Assembly (NCBI GenBank): GCA_023265925.1
Contig: JAHFSD010000005.1
Span: 1 to 42,324, forward strand
DNA length: 42,324 bases
Source: an archaeon
GTDB lineage: Archaea > Nanobdellota > Nanobdellia > Woesearchaeales > GW2011-AR9
Direction of reading: 5' to 3'
In this document: piece by piece, positions 35,031 through 42,324 of the stretch
Layout of the letters: the number at the start of each line of letters is the position of its first letter
Position numbering within the stretch: the stretch's first letter is position 1
Notes under the pieces: generated by a model
Seen by the model: the letters and a program-made list of their open reading frames with translations, nothing else
What the model was told of the DNA's origin: nothing
Databases searched by the model: none
Program-made: the position numbers and the translations under genes

Positions 35031-36551
35031 TTATTGTGGCGATGATTCACTCGTGGGCAACCCTTCGCCTTCCTTCTTCTTCCTTTTCTTCTTAGAGACC
35101 TTTTTCTTCACCTGGGGAGCTTCTTCCTTCCCTTCCGCTTTCGGCTCTTCGGGCGGCTGATGCTCAGCATGCTGTTCCGGATGATGCTCCGCCTTTTGTT
35201 CCGGTGAATGAGTACCATTCTTCTTGGCCACCAATTTCTGCTTGACCGTCTCCGTCAACTTCTCTGCCCCAGTTTTGGCTTTCTTGGCCCAGGCGGCTAT
35301 CGCTCCACCAACTACACCAAACGCAATAATAATGGCCGAGATGGTGGAAATATTATCCTTAAACCACTGCAGCTTGCTCACTTTCAGCTTCTGCGCCTGC
35401 GCCAAACTTTGCGTGATATCATTAATAGCCGTGCTCAGGAGGTCAAGATTTACCTTAGCATCTGCTAACTTTCCTGTCAATAATTGCCCCTGGACGTCCT
35501 GCATCTGCTTCTTCGTCGGCTTGATGCCGCTTTCATAGATCTCACTGACTAAATATTTCTCAGCATTCTTGCTACTGAAGATGTTCTCCTGCTCCTGTAA
35601 TTTTTCCTTGAGGAGATTGAACTGGGTTTCTAATTCTTCTTGGTTATATTCGATCTCTTTGACCACGGTCAGATTGACCGGGAAAGTTTTATCCAGAACT
35701 TTGAGGGTAGCCTCGCCCAATTTTGTCTTCAAGACCACATTGACTGTTAGCGTCAGCGAATCCTCCTCTCCCGGCTGGAGGGCAGGGATAGTGGTAGAAC
35801 TCATGTGCTGCACCCCCGTGCCCACTATCCTAGCCGTAATGTCGGTTAAAATCTTTTCCCCCCCATTCTTGATAATGACGGTAATTTTATTTTCCCCTTT
35901 CTTCACTTCATCCGGAAAGTATGATGACAGTTCCAGTTTGGAATCAAAGGCGGTGACGGTAATCGACTCGATTTTCTGGAAGGAATTTCCACTGGCATCA
36001 GTAACTGTAAGAGTAACGTTATATACACCAGCATTGTCGAACGTAAATGATGGGCTTGGGCTGGTGCTGTCAACGGTTCCATCTGCCTGAAAATACCAGG
36101 AATAACTGAGCGGCTCTTTTCCCACCGCGGCAGCGATGAACTGCACGCCTAAAGGAGCTACTCCCCCGGCAGGATTGGCTTTCAGGGTAATAGTGATTTG
36201 TGGTTTAGGGGCAGTAACGACTATTGACTGGGTAGCAGTTGCTGTTTCATTCGTGGCCGTGGTGATGGTAACGCGGGCCGTAAAGCTGCCTTCCTGGGAA
36301 TAGGCATGAGCAGGAGATGGTTCAGTACTATCAATAATGCCATCATCTTCAAAATCCCAGGAATACGAAACTGTTTCTGCAGAAATGGTAGAACTGTTCG
36401 CCTGGAAATGAATTTCCAAGGGCGCTATTCCGGAATCCTTATCGGTGAGAATGGAAACCGTAAGCGGAGTTGCTGCCGTCAGCACTTCATCCACAGCAAT
36501 GGTCGTGAATGACAACAGTAACAAAAATGGTATAAACCAGGTAAATCTCAT
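35031..36551 (-). CDS. Membrane protein with PKD domains and Lys-rich cytoplasmic tail
   Basis: Two PKD-like repeats (SYSWDFEDDGIIDSTEPSPAHAYSQEGSFTARVTI; SYSWYFQADGTVDSTSPSPSFTFDNAGVYNVTLTV); TM near the C terminus; start at MRFTWFIPF. Confidence 0.8.
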   Translation of the reverse strand: MRFTWFIPFLLLLSFTTIAVDEVLTAATPLTVSILTDKDSGIAPLEIHFQANSSTISAETVSYSWDFEDDGIIDSTEPSPAHAYSQEGSFTARVTITTATNETATATQSIVVTAPKPQITITLKANPAGGVAPLGVQFIAAAVGKEPLSYSWYFQADGTVDSTSPSPSFTFDNAGVYNVTLTVTDASGNSFQKIESITVTAFDSKLELSSYFPDEVKKGENKITVIIKNGGEKILTDITARIVGTGVQHMSSTTIPALQPGEEDSLTLTVNVVLKTKLGEATLKVLDKTFPVNLTVVKEIEYNQEELETQFNLLKEKLQEQENIFSSKNAEKYLVSEIYESGIKPTKKQMQDVQGQLLTGKLADAKVNLDLLSTAINDITQSLAQAQKLKVSKLQWFKDNISTISAIIIAFGVVGGAIAAWAKKAKTGAEKLTETVKQKLVAKKNGTHSPEQKAEHHPEQHAEHQPPEEPKAEGKEEAPQVKKKVSKKKRKKKEGEGLPTSESSPQ

Positions 36552-36654
36552 TCTGAACGGTCTAGATAAAGGCCTCTTTTTAAACTTTTTGATTACCCCA
36601 TATATTTTCCCAAAAACAACTATTTTTATATATAGGGAAGCTTCTTCCAGCGCT

Positions 36655-36861
36655 ATGAACAGCAAACTGCTCCTGGTGGTGGAATTTGTCCTCTTGGCAA
36701 TCTATTTAGCCTTAGTCTTTTTTGTACTGGATACCGGTACCGTAACCGGCTTGGTCTTGCTGGGCGTCTCAACCCTCATTATTTTTGTGCTGGTCTGGAT
36801 ACTGGAAAAGAAACGGGAGAAATTAAAAATCCCAACCGGAGCAAGCTCCGGAGATTTTTAG
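36655..36861 (+). CDS. Small two-TM membrane protein
   Basis: MNSKLLLVVEFVLLAIYLALVFFVLDTGTVTGLVLLGVSTLIIFVLVWILEKKREK; TATA-like TTTTTATATATAGG upstream. Confidence 0.6.
   Translation: MNSKLLLVVEFVLLAIYLALVFFVLDTGTVTGLVLLGVSTLIIFVLVWILEKKREKLKIPTGASSGDF
36836..36851 (+). terminator. Hairpin followed by a short T-run at the end of the small membrane protein gene
   Basis: CCGGAGC AA GCTCCGG then AGATTTTTAG. Confidence 0.35.
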
Positions 36862-37054
36862 TGTTTGTTGAGAAATTTATTCCATTCACTACAAGCAGGG
36901 GGGATTTATACTCAACAAACAACTGAAGGAAGCAGAGCAAGGCCCGCCACAACCTTTGGCGGGAACTGGATTTGGACAGCAGCCAACGACGCCCTTTCCT
37001 CCCCAACCGCCGCCGCAACAACAGCAGACCTGGCCGAAGTAAATTTCCCCTTTT

Positions 37055-37097
37055 CCCGCTCCGCCCAGCTCGGCACGCTACGTTTAGGCGGGGCGGG
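37055..37097 (+). other. GC-rich potential RNA stem-loop
   Basis: CCCGCTCCGCC (37055-37065) pairs with GGCGGGGCGGG (37087-37097), 11 bp with one G-U pair. Confidence 0.4.
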
Positions 37098-37188
37098 CAG
37101 CACGATACCCAGCACTCACTTTGAGACTGGTGCCCAAAAACGCAAAAGTTGAGTAAACATTTAAAAGCAGTTTGATAATCCTTCTTCC

Positions 37189-38223
37189 ATGCTCACACCC
37201 CTACAGATTGCCTTCCTTCGTGAAGAACTGGCCACGGCTAAAAATCCCCTGTTCTTCCATGATGATGACGCTGACGGGTTGTGCTCTTTCCTGCTGCTCT
37301 ATCGGATCCAGCGCGAAGGGCGGGGCTTCATCTTTAAGTACGGCCCGTCCTTGAACGCCCAGCACCTGCGGAAAGTACAGGAATTAAATCCTGACAAAAT
37401 CTTCGTGCTGGACATCCCGCTCATTGAGCAGGAGTTTATCGACCAGGCTAAACGGCCGATCTTCTGGATCGATCACCACCAGCCCGTTGAACGCAGCAAC
37501 GTACATTATTTCAATCCCCGGCTGAAAGAGCCGGATGCCTATGTTCCTACTACCATGATGGCCTGGCAGGTGAGCCAGCGAAACGAAGATTTGTGGATTG
37601 CTGCTGCCGGCTGCTTAGCCGACTGGTACGTTCCCGATTTTCTGGAAGAATTCATTCAGAAGTATCCACACTTACTGAGCAGGAAAAGTGATCTGCCGAC
37701 TATGCTGTATCAAGAACCGATCGGAACGCTGGTGAAAGTCTTTTTTTTCCTGCCGAAAGGACCCCCGTCCGATGTCCGCAACTCGCTGGCAGTCCTTTCC
37801 CGCCTGCAGCATCCGGACGAAATCCTGCAGCAAACTACTGCTCAGGGAAAATACCTGTGGAAACGCTTCCAGGACATCAACCAGCGCTATGAAACGCTAT
37901 TGAAAGAAGCCAGGAAAGAAGTGGGAAAGGGAAAATTGCTGCTGTTTGCCTACAGCGAACAGCACTGGTCATTTACCGCTAACCTGGCCAATGAGCTGGG
38001 GGCACTCTACCCGGAAAAAATAGTCATCATTGCCCGCAAGAAGTCGGGAGAGTGGAAATGCAGCTTACGGGCGCAGGTGGCCATCGCCCCGGCGGTGGAG
38101 AAAGCACTGGTTGGTGTGCAAGGCTATGGCGGGGGGCATCCCACGGCTTGCGGCGCGGTGATCAAGGAAGAGGACTGGGAGCAGTTCCTGCAGAATTTTA
38201 AACGGGAGATGAAGGTGAAATGA
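37189..38223 (+). CDS. DHH superfamily phosphoesterase (RecJ-like)
   Basis: FFHDDDADGLCSFLLL, IFVLDIPLIEQ, IFWIDHHQP, GYGGGHPTACGA (DHHA1-like). Confidence 0.9.
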   Translation: MLTPLQIAFLREELATAKNPLFFHDDDADGLCSFLLLYRIQREGRGFIFKYGPSLNAQHLRKVQELNPDKIFVLDIPLIEQEFIDQAKRPIFWIDHHQPVERSNVHYFNPRLKEPDAYVPTTMMAWQVSQRNEDLWIAAAGCLADWYVPDFLEEFIQKYPHLLSRKSDLPTMLYQEPIGTLVKVFFFLPKGPPSDVRNSLAVLSRLQHPDEILQQTTAQGKYLWKRFQDINQRYETLLKEARKEVGKGKLLLFAYSEQHWSFTANLANELGALYPEKIVIIARKKSGEWKCSLRAQVAIAPAVEKALVGVQGYGGGHPTACGAVIKEEDWEQFLQNFKREMKVK

Positions 38224-38651
38224 TGGTTATCCACAACATTATTCTGCCATTTATCGTTTCCCTGGCTGGGCTTGCTCTTGGTTATTTGTTTGCCTTCCTG
38301 GCGCCGGAAGAAGTAAAGCCGGGTGAGAAGTATTTTCGGTGGCTAAAAAGGGCCTTGTTGCTGGTGTTTGTGGTCGTGATGGGTTATGGTTTTTTCAGGG
38401 AAGGAATGATGATATATTTAGTTGTTTTTACGGCGGTAGGATTGGCAGTGGGGGGATTAGATTTGTTTAAACTAAAAAAGCTTCCTGGATCAGGGGGAAC
38501 GAGCGAGAGCCTGGTGGTGCTGGGGAGCTATGCTTTTTTTGCCGTTGCCTACTTTTTGACTGCAGAGTTCTCTGTTCGCCTCCTCCTGGCTTCCCTTATT
38601 TTTCTTTATGGCCTGCCGGCGGGGACGCTCTTACGAAAAGGAATATTATAG
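38220..38651 (+). CDS. Multi-pass membrane protein
   Basis: Hydrophobic segments; 4-nt overlap with the DHH gene. Confidence 0.6.
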   Translation: MMVIHNIILPFIVSLAGLALGYLFAFLAPEEVKPGEKYFRWLKRALLLVFVVVMGYGFFREGMMIYLVVFTAVGLAVGGLDLFKLKKLPGSGGTSESLVVLGSYAFFAVAYFLTAEFSVRLLLASLIFLYGLPAGTLLRKGIL

Positions 38652-38664
38652 CACAAAAAATCAG

Positions 38665-39339
38665 TTAAAGCAGTCCTTTCAACGCCTGCACTTCTTTAAT
38701 GTTTACACCGTATTTCTTCTCCCTAAAAACACCTTTAAAGCTGTCCATAAACTCCTTGCGCTCTAGTAATTCCAGCAGTTTCTGGATGTTCTGCCTGACC
38801 ACGGCAGTATCGCCAACCACGATCAGCTTCCGGACAATCTCCAGATTTACATCCTGGCACAAAGCTACAATATCCCGGAAATCCGTAAGCCGGCCGGAAT
38901 AAATTTTTAAAGCAATCAGCACTTCGGGATCAGGGACGAGTAACGTTACTTCTTTCTCCGTTCCGATAACCTTTCTCTTGCGGGAATGCCGCTCCAGCAA
39001 TTCCAGGCTGAAAGAAGCGTGCGTTGTCCTGGAGCCCAGGCCATTGATCAGCAGGTCAAAGCTTGCTGAGGGCTGTTGTTTTGTTTCATAGCGTATAAAT
39101 TCTGAGGCATAAACATGATCTAATTTTTTGACAATGGTCTTCTCAAACTTATGGTGGCGAAGTAGCTCCTCAAACTTTTCCAAATCTTCTTTTTTAAGGA
39201 CCAGATCGGCATCGACAGAAAAGCGGTGTTTATACGCGCTTACCGCATAGCCGCCCACTAAGACAAAGCGCAGGTTTGCCTTGGTGAATTCCTGGAGAAC
39301 ACTGAAGATGAGGTTTTCCCGCCCGGTCAGATCAAACAT
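38665..39339 (-). CDS. Nucleotidyltransferase (AbiEii-like)
   Basis: LRFVLVGGYAVSAYKHRFSVDADLVLKKEDLEK; SASFDLLINGLGSRTTHASF; VPDPEVLIALKIYSGRLTDFRDI. Confidence 0.75.
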   Translation of the reverse strand: MFDLTGRENLIFSVLQEFTKANLRFVLVGGYAVSAYKHRFSVDADLVLKKEDLEKFEELLRHHKFEKTIVKKLDHVYASEFIRYETKQQPSASFDLLINGLGSRTTHASFSLELLERHSRKRKVIGTEKEVTLLVPDPEVLIALKIYSGRLTDFRDIVALCQDVNLEIVRKLIVVGDTAVVRQNIQKLLELLERKEFMDSFKGVFREKKYGVNIKEVQALKGLL

Positions 39340-39979
39340 TAGTGGCCACCTCTTGATATTTCACGGTTTGTTGTTGATGTCGTGGATGTAATTCCGGCAT
39401 CATCTCCAACGCCGGCATGAAATTATACTTATTTTTTTCCATGAAACGAATCGTCTCTTCTTTACTCTCCACCGGCATGCCTTCGCAGTATTCGGGATGG
39501 ATCGAATCAACATACTGCACCTGAAAGAAAATACCTCGTTTTTTGTTGATCTTCAACCCTAATTTCCGGCAATACCATTCCAATATCTGTTTGTCCTTAG
39601 TCTGCACTTTGATGAAAATGGGATAATACTCCCGATAGCGGCCAATGTTGTAGCCGCCTTTGGTCCAGACGTAAACGGCATCGGTCTGAGTAAAACAATA
39701 GGTGATGCCCCATAATGATAATACCTCATAATAAAAAGAGGGAGAATTCCCCATGGCCTCACGGATATACCTGATGGTTCTTCGGTAAAATTCATTCTGT
39801 TCATTCAAGTACGCTTTCATCCGGGTTAAGCGGACTACACCTTGCTGGGCTAAAGCTTTCATCCAGGTATACGTCCAGCCGTAGCTGACGCTGATGCGCC
39901 GGGCAATTTGCCGGATGGAATCTTCCTGGCGGCAGGAGATGACCATCTTTACCGTGTAGGGATTGATTATATTAATCAT
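39332..39979 (-). CDS. HTH protein paired with the nucleotidyltransferase (AbiEi-like role)
   Basis: DSIRQIARRISVSYGWTYTWMKALAQQGVVRL HTH; 8-nt overlap with the downstream nucleotidyltransferase. Confidence 0.6.
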   Translation of the reverse strand: MINIINPYTVKMVISCRQEDSIRQIARRISVSYGWTYTWMKALAQQGVVRLTRMKAYLNEQNEFYRRTIRYIREAMGNSPSFYYEVLSLWGITYCFTQTDAVYVWTKGGYNIGRYREYYPIFIKVQTKDKQILEWYCRKLGLKINKKRGIFFQVQYVDSIHPEYCEGMPVESKEETIRFMEKNKYNFMPALEMMPELHPRHQQQTVKYQEVATNV

Positions 39980-39999
39980 GTTATCAGTATAATGATAAC
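39980..39999. promoter_or_regulatory. Inverted repeat directly before the HTH gene start (candidate operator)
   Basis: GTTATCA-GTATAA-TGATAAC, perfect 7-6-7 dyad adjacent to the start codon and next to the minus-strand TATA-like box. Confidence 0.6.
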
Positions 40000-40058
40000 T
40001 TATATAAAAAGGTTCCGGTTAGCAATCTTTATATAATTCTCCACTGTTTCAGGAAGAT

Positions 40059-42182
40059 ATGAAAATAGCGCTGCCCCGGAAGAAACAGGGATTGGAGAAA
40101 ACAGGCAAAAAGAAAGCAGACAATGTTATCATCACCGCTGCCCTGCCCTACGCCAACGGCCCAGTCCACATCGGCCACTTGTTAGAATACGTCCAAGCCG
40201 ACATCTATACCCGCTTCCTGAAACTGATCGGGAAAGAAGCGTTGTACATCTGCGCTTCTGACATGCATGGCACTCCCGTGGAAGTCAATGCCCGGAAAGC
40301 CGGTCAGGATCCCGAGAAATTTGCCCTCGAATTCTGGAAGCAGCATCAGCAGGATTTTAAGGCGTTCCTGATTGAATTTGACAATTATTACCGGACGCAT
40401 AGTCCGGAAAATAAGCAGCTGGCTGAATATTTTTATTCTGAACTGAAGAAAAAAGGCTACATCTACCGGAAAAGAATCCGCATCATCTACTGCCCATCCT
40501 GCGCCCGTTCCCTTCCTGACCGCTATGTCCGCGGTACCTGCCCCTACTGCACGACGCAGGATCAATATGGCGATGTCTGCGAGCAATGCAGCAGTGTTTT
40601 GAAAGGAATCGACTTAATCAATCCAAAATGCACGCTCTGTGGCCGGCCACCGATTCAGAAGGAAAGCGAGCATTATTTCTTCCGGCTCAGCGCTTTCAGC
40701 GGTAAATTAAAGAAATGGATGAACGATCCTGATAGCGGATTGCAGGATGAGATGCGCAATTCTTTGCAGGAATGGATGGGCAAAAGATTGGAAGATTGGT
40801 GTATCTCGCGCGATGCGCCTTATTTTGGCTTTGAAATTCCCGGAAGCAGGGAAGAGACCGGCGCGACCAAATATTTTTATGTCTGGCTGGATGCGCCGAT
40901 TGGGTATATTTCGTCCACCCAGAATTACTGCCTGAAAAAGAAAAAAGGCCAGTGGCAGGATTATTGGCTGAATGGAAAAGTACAGCATTTCATCGGGAAG
41001 GACATCAGTTATTTCCACTTCTTATTCTGGCCGGCAATGCTGCTGGCTGTCGGGATTCCTTTGCCCAAATTAACCGTACATGGCTTTGTGACCGTGAATG
41101 GGCAGAAAATGAGCAAAACCAGGGGAACTTTTTTCACCGCCAAAGATTTTTTGAAACTCTATCCCGCCGAAGCGCTGCGTTTTTATTATGCCAGCCATCT
41201 GGACCGGACCATCCAGGACATCGATTTGAACTTTGAGGATTTCAAGGCCTTCAACAACAACGTGCTGATGGGCAATCTGGGCAACTTCTGCTATCGCGTG
41301 CTCAGCTTTGCCGAGAAGAACTATGGGGCGATCAGGAAAGTAGATAAAAATGTCAGGAAAGAGCAGGAAGTTGAAGAGCTTATCGCCGAAATTCAGCGGA
41401 ATTACCAGGCACATGATTTTAAATCGGCGGTGAGGAATATATTGGCCGTTGCGGACCTGGGTAATGCCTATTTCCAGCAGGCTGAGCCCTGGAAAAATCC
41501 TGAGAAAACGGCAGGTATCGTGGGCTGGGGAGTAAATCTGGCCCGGAATCTGGGAATCATTGCCTCTCCCATCCTGCCTTCATTCTCCCGCAAGATCAGC
41601 CAGGCGCTGGGTGAACAGTCTTTGGCCGGGAAGGATCTCGCCTTTACCTGGAAAGGAAAAATCAAAGGAATAACCCATCTTGTCGAGAAAATCGAGAAAA
41701 TTCCTGCCTCCCAGACCTTTCCGCTGCGGATGATGGTGGGGAAAATCTTCGACGTCAAAGACCATCCTAATGCCGATACGCTCTATGTCCTGCAGGTGGA
41801 GTTGGGAACAGAAATTGGAAAAAAGCAGGTGGTGGCTGGATTGAAAAACTATTTTACGTCTTCCTCGCTGAAGAACCGGAAGGCAATCTTCTGCGTCAAT
41901 ATGAGACCAGCGACGATTCGTGGACAGAAATCGGAGGCGATGATCCTGGTGGCGGATGATGGCGAGAACGCTTCGTTACTGGATGCCGAGAAATCAGCGG
42001 TGGGTGAAGAAGCTGCTTTTGAAGGGATGGAAAATTCCCGGAAAGAGGTTACTTTTGACGAATTCAAGAAATTGCTGCTGGTAGCCGAGCAAGGGCTGGT
42101 CTGGTTTGAGGGGAAGAAGTTAGTGACGCCGGCAGAAGCAGTGCGGGTGCACGGGGTGAAAGACGTGGGAAGGATTTATTAG
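40059..42182 (+). CDS. metG: Methionyl-tRNA synthetase with C-terminal tRNA-binding domain
   Basis: TAALPYANGPVHIGHLLEYVQADIYTRF, CPSC/CPYC zinc knuckles, GKDISYFHFLFWPAML, NGQKMSKTRGTFF; C-terminal VGKIFDVKDHPNADTLYVLQVELG. Confidence 0.97.
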   Translation: MKIALPRKKQGLEKTGKKKADNVIITAALPYANGPVHIGHLLEYVQADIYTRFLKLIGKEALYICASDMHGTPVEVNARKAGQDPEKFALEFWKQHQQDFKAFLIEFDNYYRTHSPENKQLAEYFYSELKKKGYIYRKRIRIIYCPSCARSLPDRYVRGTCPYCTTQDQYGDVCEQCSSVLKGIDLINPKCTLCGRPPIQKESEHYFFRLSAFSGKLKKWMNDPDSGLQDEMRNSLQEWMGKRLEDWCISRDAPYFGFEIPGSREETGATKYFYVWLDAPIGYISSTQNYCLKKKKGQWQDYWLNGKVQHFIGKDISYFHFLFWPAMLLAVGIPLPKLTVHGFVTVNGQKMSKTRGTFFTAKDFLKLYPAEALRFYYASHLDRTIQDIDLNFEDFKAFNNNVLMGNLGNFCYRVLSFAEKNYGAIRKVDKNVRKEQEVEELIAEIQRNYQAHDFKSAVRNILAVADLGNAYFQQAEPWKNPEKTAGIVGWGVNLARNLGIIASPILPSFSRKISQALGEQSLAGKDLAFTWKGKIKGITHLVEKIEKIPASQTFPLRMMVGKIFDVKDHPNADTLYVLQVELGTEIGKKQVVAGLKNYFTSSSLKNRKAIFCVNMRPATIRGQKSEAMILVADDGENASLLDAEKSAVGEEAAFEGMENSRKEVTFDEFKKLLLVAEQGLVWFEGKKLVTPAEAVRVHGVKDVGRIY

Positions 42183-42324
42183 CATAAAAAAAAGCCAGAA
42201 AATTCCGAACAAATGAACGTAAGGGGCGGAAATTGAACTCTCTTTTGGGAGAAACAAGCTAATGGGTTGATAAAATATTGGGCAAAGAGCCGTATCACGA
42301 AAAGGTGACTGTATCGATGGGCAG

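Noticed and set aside
1-42324. CRISPR array
   Set aside because: No regularly spaced direct repeats seen; the repeats found are palindromes, triplet runs or gene duplications
42183-42324. Possible tRNA-like segment after metG (GAGAGTTCAATTTCCGCCCC on the minus strand)
   Set aside because: The T-stem does not pair and no acceptor, D or anticodon arms could be assembled

Overview
The window looks archaeal and gene-dense. Evidence: ribosomal proteins S17e and L1-L10-L12/P1, many TATA-like boxes about 25-35 nt before start codons, and short or leaderless 5' ends. Several genes look bacterial-type (MetK, DnaK/DnaJ/GrpE), so a DPANN-like lineage is plausible but unproven. Recognisable content from left to right: class II (B12-dependent) ribonucleotide reductase with a PduO-type cobalamin adenosyltransferase and a thymidine kinase; 3-methyladenine DNA glycosylase next to a HEPN/MNT pair; VapB/VapC-like pair; VIT1/CCC1 transporter; UbiB/ABC1 kinase; S17e. 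Next comes an unusual locus at about 10.9-15.6 kb, then a HATPase plus STAS-like (DUF4325) pair; MetK divergent from an HTH-CBS regulator; L12-L10-L1; TraB-like protein; M1 aminopeptidase; and a chaperone operon (grpE-dnaK...dnaJ) carrying two tandem DUF1016/PDDEXK nuclease genes and an HD-type gene. The window ends with a PKD-domain membrane protein, a DHH phosphoesterase, an AbiE-like HTH/nucleotidyltransferase pair and MetG. The best candidate for an undescribed system is 10.9-15.6 kb. A 739-aa membrane-anchored, Cys-rich protein with an HExxH motif faces a convergent TM/TPR-like partner gene. A second diverged partner paralog and two degraded orphan copies of the large protein's C-terminal region lie beside it. 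This resembles a polymorphic-toxin or cassette-array layout. No rRNA, tRNA or CRISPR array was found by eye. All family assignments come from motif recognition without database searches.
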